Part shown: piece after piece, positions 31,033 to 33,271 of the stretch
How the letters are laid out: every line of letters begins with the position of its first letter
Position numbering within the stretch: the stretch's first letter is position 1
Assembly: GCA_900543755.1 (NCBI GenBank)
Contig: UQSP01000017.1
Span: 1-33,271 of the forward strand
Reading direction: 5' to 3'
Source of the DNA: an uncultured Eubacteriales bacterium
Lineage (GTDB): Bacteria > Bacillota > Clostridia > Christensenellales > Pumilibacteraceae
Length of the DNA stretch: 33,271 bases
The notes under the pieces: generated by a model
Databases searched by the model: none
What the model was told of the DNA's origin: nothing
Seen by the model: the letters and a program-made list of their open reading frames with translations, nothing else
Made by a program: the position numbers and the translations under genes

Positions 31033-32304
31033 TTAACCTTTCGACGCGGAAACCAGCTTTTCTCCCGCGAGATTAATCGTACCCGCGCCCGTGAACACAA
31101 CGGTGTCTCCTTTACGGAGAATACTTGTAAGATACCCGTTTATTTCGTCGTAAGTGCGCAAATGCTTTGCCGGCAGTCTTTTATTCACCTCGTTCGTTAA
31201 ATCCGAAGAATCGGCTTTGCCGCCCGTTTCCCTCGCGCCGTAAACGGGTGCGAAAATCACCTCGTCCGCTCCGTCGAAACACTTCACGAACTCGTCAAAA
31301 AGGTCCAGTGTACGCGAATACGTATGCGGCTCGAAAACCATAATCAGCCTTTTGTCGGATTTTAACGATTGAATAAGCGCGCGGATTTCCGTAGGATGAT
31401 GCGCGTAATCGGTATATACGGCGGCTCCCTTAACCTCGCCAAGGTATTCCATACGCCGTTTTACCCCCGTAAACGCTTTAAGCCCCTCCTCTATTTCGCT
31501 TAACGCCAATCCTTCCGTAAGCGCAGCGGAAGCTGCCGCAAGCGCGTTGTATACGTTGTGCCGCCCCTTGACCGCAAGCGTAATTCTGCCCAGATTAAGC
31601 CCGGAAGCCGATACGTTAAACGACCAGACGTTGTCTTTGTCCGCCGCGGCGGCAACCGCGCGGAAATCGTTGCGCTCCGAAAAGCCGAAGCTTAAAGCGC
31701 GCTCCGATTTTATCGCTTTTCTTAAGCCCTCGTCGTCGCCGTTGTACAAAACAGTGCGGCACTTTTGAGCAAACTCGCCGAACGCCGTCCTCACCGAAAA
31801 CAAATCTTTGTAGTAATCGGTGTGGTCAAGCTCGGCGTTAAGCACTATTCCGATGTGGGGATTAAGCCAAAGAAAACTGCGTTTATATTCGCAGGCTTCG
31901 GTAATGAAATACTCGCTTTTTTCAATATCCGGCTTGTCTTTAAGCTCTCCGCCGATATGTACGCAAGGATAACGGGAGGCGAAAATTTCTTTAAGCATGC
32001 CCGTAGTCGTTGTCTTGCCGTGAGTTCCCGCCACGGCTATCGTCTTTTCGAAAGACGCGGCTATCGCGCCCAGATATTCAGCCCGCTCCACGACAGGTAT
32101 TCCGTTCGCCCGCGCGTAAACCAGCTCTTCATTGCCGCAAGGAACAGCGGAAGTATATACCGCCATATCGCTGCCTTTCACGTTTTCCGCCCTGTGTCCG
32201 CCCTTAGTCAGGTCGGAGCCGCTTGTTTCGTGCCCCAGCTTTTCGGTTATTTCGCGCAGCCTCTTCATGCTGACGCCGCCGCATCCTATAAAATGAACTC
32301 TCAT
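31033..32304 (-). CDS. murC: UDP-N-acetylmuramate-L-alanine ligase MurC
   Basis: Adds L-Ala to UDP-MurNAc with ATP, the first peptide step of peptidoglycan synthesis, in the cytoplasm. The 423 residues are somewhat short for the family (about 430-490). Motifs: dinucleotide-like N-domain MRVHFIGCGGVSM, SGSD, ATP loop AGTHGKTTTT (92-101), the glutamate segment EACEYKRSFL (from 136), LDHTDYY, and YTDYAHHPTEI with the conserved histidines. The usual EADEY reads EACEY, and the usual GIGGxGM reads GCGGVSM. Mpl is less likely because the loop reads THGKTTTT. The start is set at ATG 32304, which fits the family N-terminus and the promoter; ATG 32310 is only two codons upstream. No Shine-Dalgarno is present. 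Confidence 0.92.
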   Translation of the reverse strand: MRVHFIGCGGVSMKRLREITEKLGHETSGSDLTKGGHRAENVKGSDMAVYTSAVPCGNEELVYARANGIPVVERAEYLGAIAASFEKTIAVAGTHGKTTTTGMLKEIFASRYPCVHIGGELKDKPDIEKSEYFITEACEYKRSFLWLNPHIGIVLNAELDHTDYYKDLFSVRTAFGEFAQKCRTVLYNGDDEGLRKAIKSERALSFGFSERNDFRAVAAAADKDNVWSFNVSASGLNLGRITLAVKGRHNVYNALAAASAALTEGLALSEIEEGLKAFTGVKRRMEYLGEVKGAAVYTDYAHHPTEIRALIQSLKSDKRLIMVFEPHTYSRTLDLFDEFVKCFDGADEVIFAPVYGARETGGKADSSDLTNEVNKRLPAKHLRTYDEINGYLTSILRKGDTVVFTGAGTINLAGEKLVSASKG

Positions 32305-32311
32305 ACTCATA

Positions 32312-32341
32312 ATAGTATGATTTTTTACAGGTTTCTGTTAC
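32312..32341 (-). promoter_or_regulatory. Possible murC promoter, leaderless
   Basis: Minus-strand GTAACA (32341-32336), 18 bases, TACTAT (32317-32312). Seven bases separate the -10 box from ATG 32304, so the transcript would start at or next to that codon. Confidence 0.4.
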
Positions 32342-32343
32342 CC

Positions 32344-32475
32344 CTAAAGCGCGCTTGCGAAAACACCGCCGTTTAAGTTTTTCTTTGATTTCTGCAAACC
32401 GATTCGAAATAAACAGCAAACAACCCATGGAACATATATAATTTTGCCTTTTGATGCATCTAACAAAGCGCTCAT
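32344..32475 (-). CDS. Possible 43-residue small protein
   Basis: A short frame with GGGGG four bases before ATG 32475 encodes a protein with a hydrophobic, Trp/Cys-containing middle (IIYVPWVVCCLF) and a basic Lys-rich end. It stops at 32344, just before the murC promoter. The spacing of the ribosome-binding site is short and no family is known to me. An eight-pair hairpin (AAAGCGCT/AGCGCTTT, 32465-32493) overlaps the start. Confidence 0.25.
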   Translation of the reverse strand: MSALLDASKGKIIYVPWVVCCLFRIGLQKSKKNLNGGVFASAL

Positions 32476-32494
32476 ATTACCCCCAAGCGCTTTA

Positions 32495-32713
32495 TTATAA
32501 TTTTGCATTTTCATTTTTTACGACTTCTATAAAAAAAACAAATTCCTGAAGCATGGTTATACATTGTTTGTAAGCGGGAGAAGCTTTACTAATTCCGATG
32601 TTAAAGCCGGTGTTAAAGACAATTTCATAACATATTTGCGATATATCATATCTGTTTAATCTTATAATCAGTTTTAATTCTTTGCATTTTCCGGTTGTTT
32701 CAGCAGCAAACAA
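32495..32713 (-). pseudogene. Possible remnant with a Gly-rich beginning
   Basis: An open frame of 72 codons from TTG 32713, open without a start codon back to about 32755, reads IGGNFGGIWSGLFAAETTG and then KCKELKLIIRLNRYDISQ. There is no ribosome-binding site and no ATG start. The opposite strand also has an open 50-codon frame, so the coding strand is unsure. Composition is more AT-rich than the rest of the contig. Confidence 0.2.
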
Positions 32714-32719
32714 ACCTGA

Positions 32720-32908
32720 CCAAATGCCGCCGAAATTACCTCCGATTGTTTGATTGCTAATACTTTATCATCCGTTCCTTGGGCAATTCCTTTTGGTAAT
32801 GAGCAGATTCAAGTAATGATAAAACAAGCAAAAGACGTATTAAGTTGGTATGATGGAATGAAGAATCCTGTTCCGACTTGGTATAAAGGGGTAATTAAAC
32901 ATAAATAA
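32720..32908 (+). pseudogene. Possible C-terminal gene fragment
   Basis: An open frame with no ATG start ends at TAA 32906-32908 and reads like real protein: VPWAIPFGNEQIQVMIKQAK followed by DVLSWYDGMKNPVPTWYKG and a basic end. An in-frame TGA at 32717 closes it upstream. It looks like the tail of a broken gene; the family is not recognised. Confidence 0.3.
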
Positions 32909-32997
32909 GTCGGCTTTTCAAACGGTACCGTGGGTTATCTCCCTATATCAAAAATCAACAAATATTGCATACGTACATTAGCCGTTTTCAGTAAAAG

Positions 32998-33039
32998 AAA
33001 AATCCTAAACCGAACTTATATGTCAGGTTTAGGATTTTT
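32998..33039 (-). terminator. Strong terminator overlapping the stop of the last gene
   Basis: A perfect fourteen-pair stem (32998-33011 with 33026-33039), 14-base loop. On the minus strand the stop codon (33031-33029) sits in the first arm and TTTTTCTTTT follows, so it ends the 33029-33222 gene; it may also act on the plus strand. Confidence 0.88.
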
Positions 33040-33222
33040 CTGGCGGAGAGTTATCGCCTTTGTGCGAACTTAGAAAGTCAAATAAAGGAGCAGTCTCTTT
33101 GGACTGCTTTTCTGTTTCCTTTACCGATTCGATTGAGTTGTTGTGCTTTTTGAGCGGATCGGAGAAGTAGTAGTTTATTCTTTCTATAATGCTAAATCTT
33201 ATTGACGATCTTTTTGTAATCT
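33029..33222 (-). CDS. C-terminal part of an unknown gene, cut by the contig end
   Basis: The minus-strand frame is open from the adapter junction to TAA 33031-33029, about 63 codons. It includes SIIERINYYFSDPLKKHNN, an acidic/basic stretch (SIESVKETEKQSKE) and the ending SSHKGDNSPPEKS. No start is present; the 5' part lies beyond the contig. The tail looks like a flexible C-terminus, and the family is not recognised. A strong terminator overlapping the stop supports a real gene. Confidence 0.55.
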
Positions 33223-33271
33223 CTGTCTCTTATACACATCTCCGAGCCCACGAGACATGCGCAGATCTCGT
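33223..33271 (+). other. Nextera adapter (i7 side), not genomic
   Basis: Bases 33223-33256 equal the reverse complement of the Nextera read-2 adapter, starting with the Tn5 mosaic end. Bases 33257-33264 are ATGCGCAG, which I recall as i7 index N722, and the last seven bases are the start of the P7 oligo. Confidence 0.98.

Noticed and set aside
32495..32713. Assignment to four-helix-bundle (23S rRNA intervening-sequence) proteins
   Set aside because: Only a loose pattern of hydrophobic residues agrees; the expected RSGTSIGAN and YWLELL blocks are absent.
33040..33080. Sequence resembling the 3' end of a serine tRNA (GGCGGAGAG)
   Set aside because: No T-arm pairing can be formed and the minus-strand coding frame explains it.
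33089..33112. AGCAGTC/GACTGCT hairpin with T tail
   Set aside because: It lies inside the open frame of the truncated last gene; probably coincidental.

Overview
This window is a 33 kb contig with sequencing-library DNA at both ends. Bases 1-43 and 33223-33271 match Illumina Nextera (Tn5) adapters including index octamers, so only 44-33222 is genomic and both ends are artificial. The gene content points to a Gram-positive, endospore-lineage Firmicute of the class Clostridia, probably an uncultured gut organism. The evidence is Veg, YerC, YpsA, a YyaC-type spore protein, PrsA-type foldase lipoproteins, the DUF1858-pth-mfd-foldase order and ATP-type PEP carboxykinase. Base composition is moderately AT-rich. 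No RNA genes, insertion sequences or CRISPR arrays were recognised.

Layout. (1) 44-3568, minus strand: truncated veg, yerC, a tandem zinc-ribbon protein with a very acidic tail, a YpsA-like protein and a six-helix membrane protein. (2) 4043-8574, minus strand: pckA, ksgA, an 800-base stretch with no recognisable gene, then rpsI and rplM behind a structured leader. (3) 8895-10865: a large lipoprotein with an Ig-like domain and a second, C-terminal sorting-like tail. (4) 11268-15239: a short glycyl radical enzyme, its activase (ATGA overlap) and a divergent AraC-type regulator, the best candidate for an undescribed metabolic system. (5) 15625-20367 and on to 21659: a conserved uncharacterised protein, a CvpA-FIVAR fusion, divergent yyaC, and a pair resembling B. 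subtilis AraM/AraL (sn-glycerol-1-phosphate dehydrogenase-like plus NagD-like phosphatase), in which the dehydrogenase-like member lacks canonical metal ligands. (6) 22033-29407: an esterase, then the housekeeping run DUF1858, pth, mfd, parvulin lipoprotein. (7) 29774-32304: a PRC-barrel protein (plus strand) and murC (minus strand). (8) 32344-33222: a more AT-rich, gene-poor tail with fragments and the 3' end of an unknown gene.

Regulation is unusually legible. Many genes have near-consensus vegetative promoters (the one before the DUF1858 gene is a perfect TTGACA-17-TATAAT) and rho-independent terminators. Four first-in-unit genes (ksgA, the AraC regulator, yyaC, murC) have their -10 box only 6-7 bases before the start codon and no Shine-Dalgarno sequence. 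They are predicted to make leaderless mRNAs, while genes inside operons have ordinary ribosome-binding sites.
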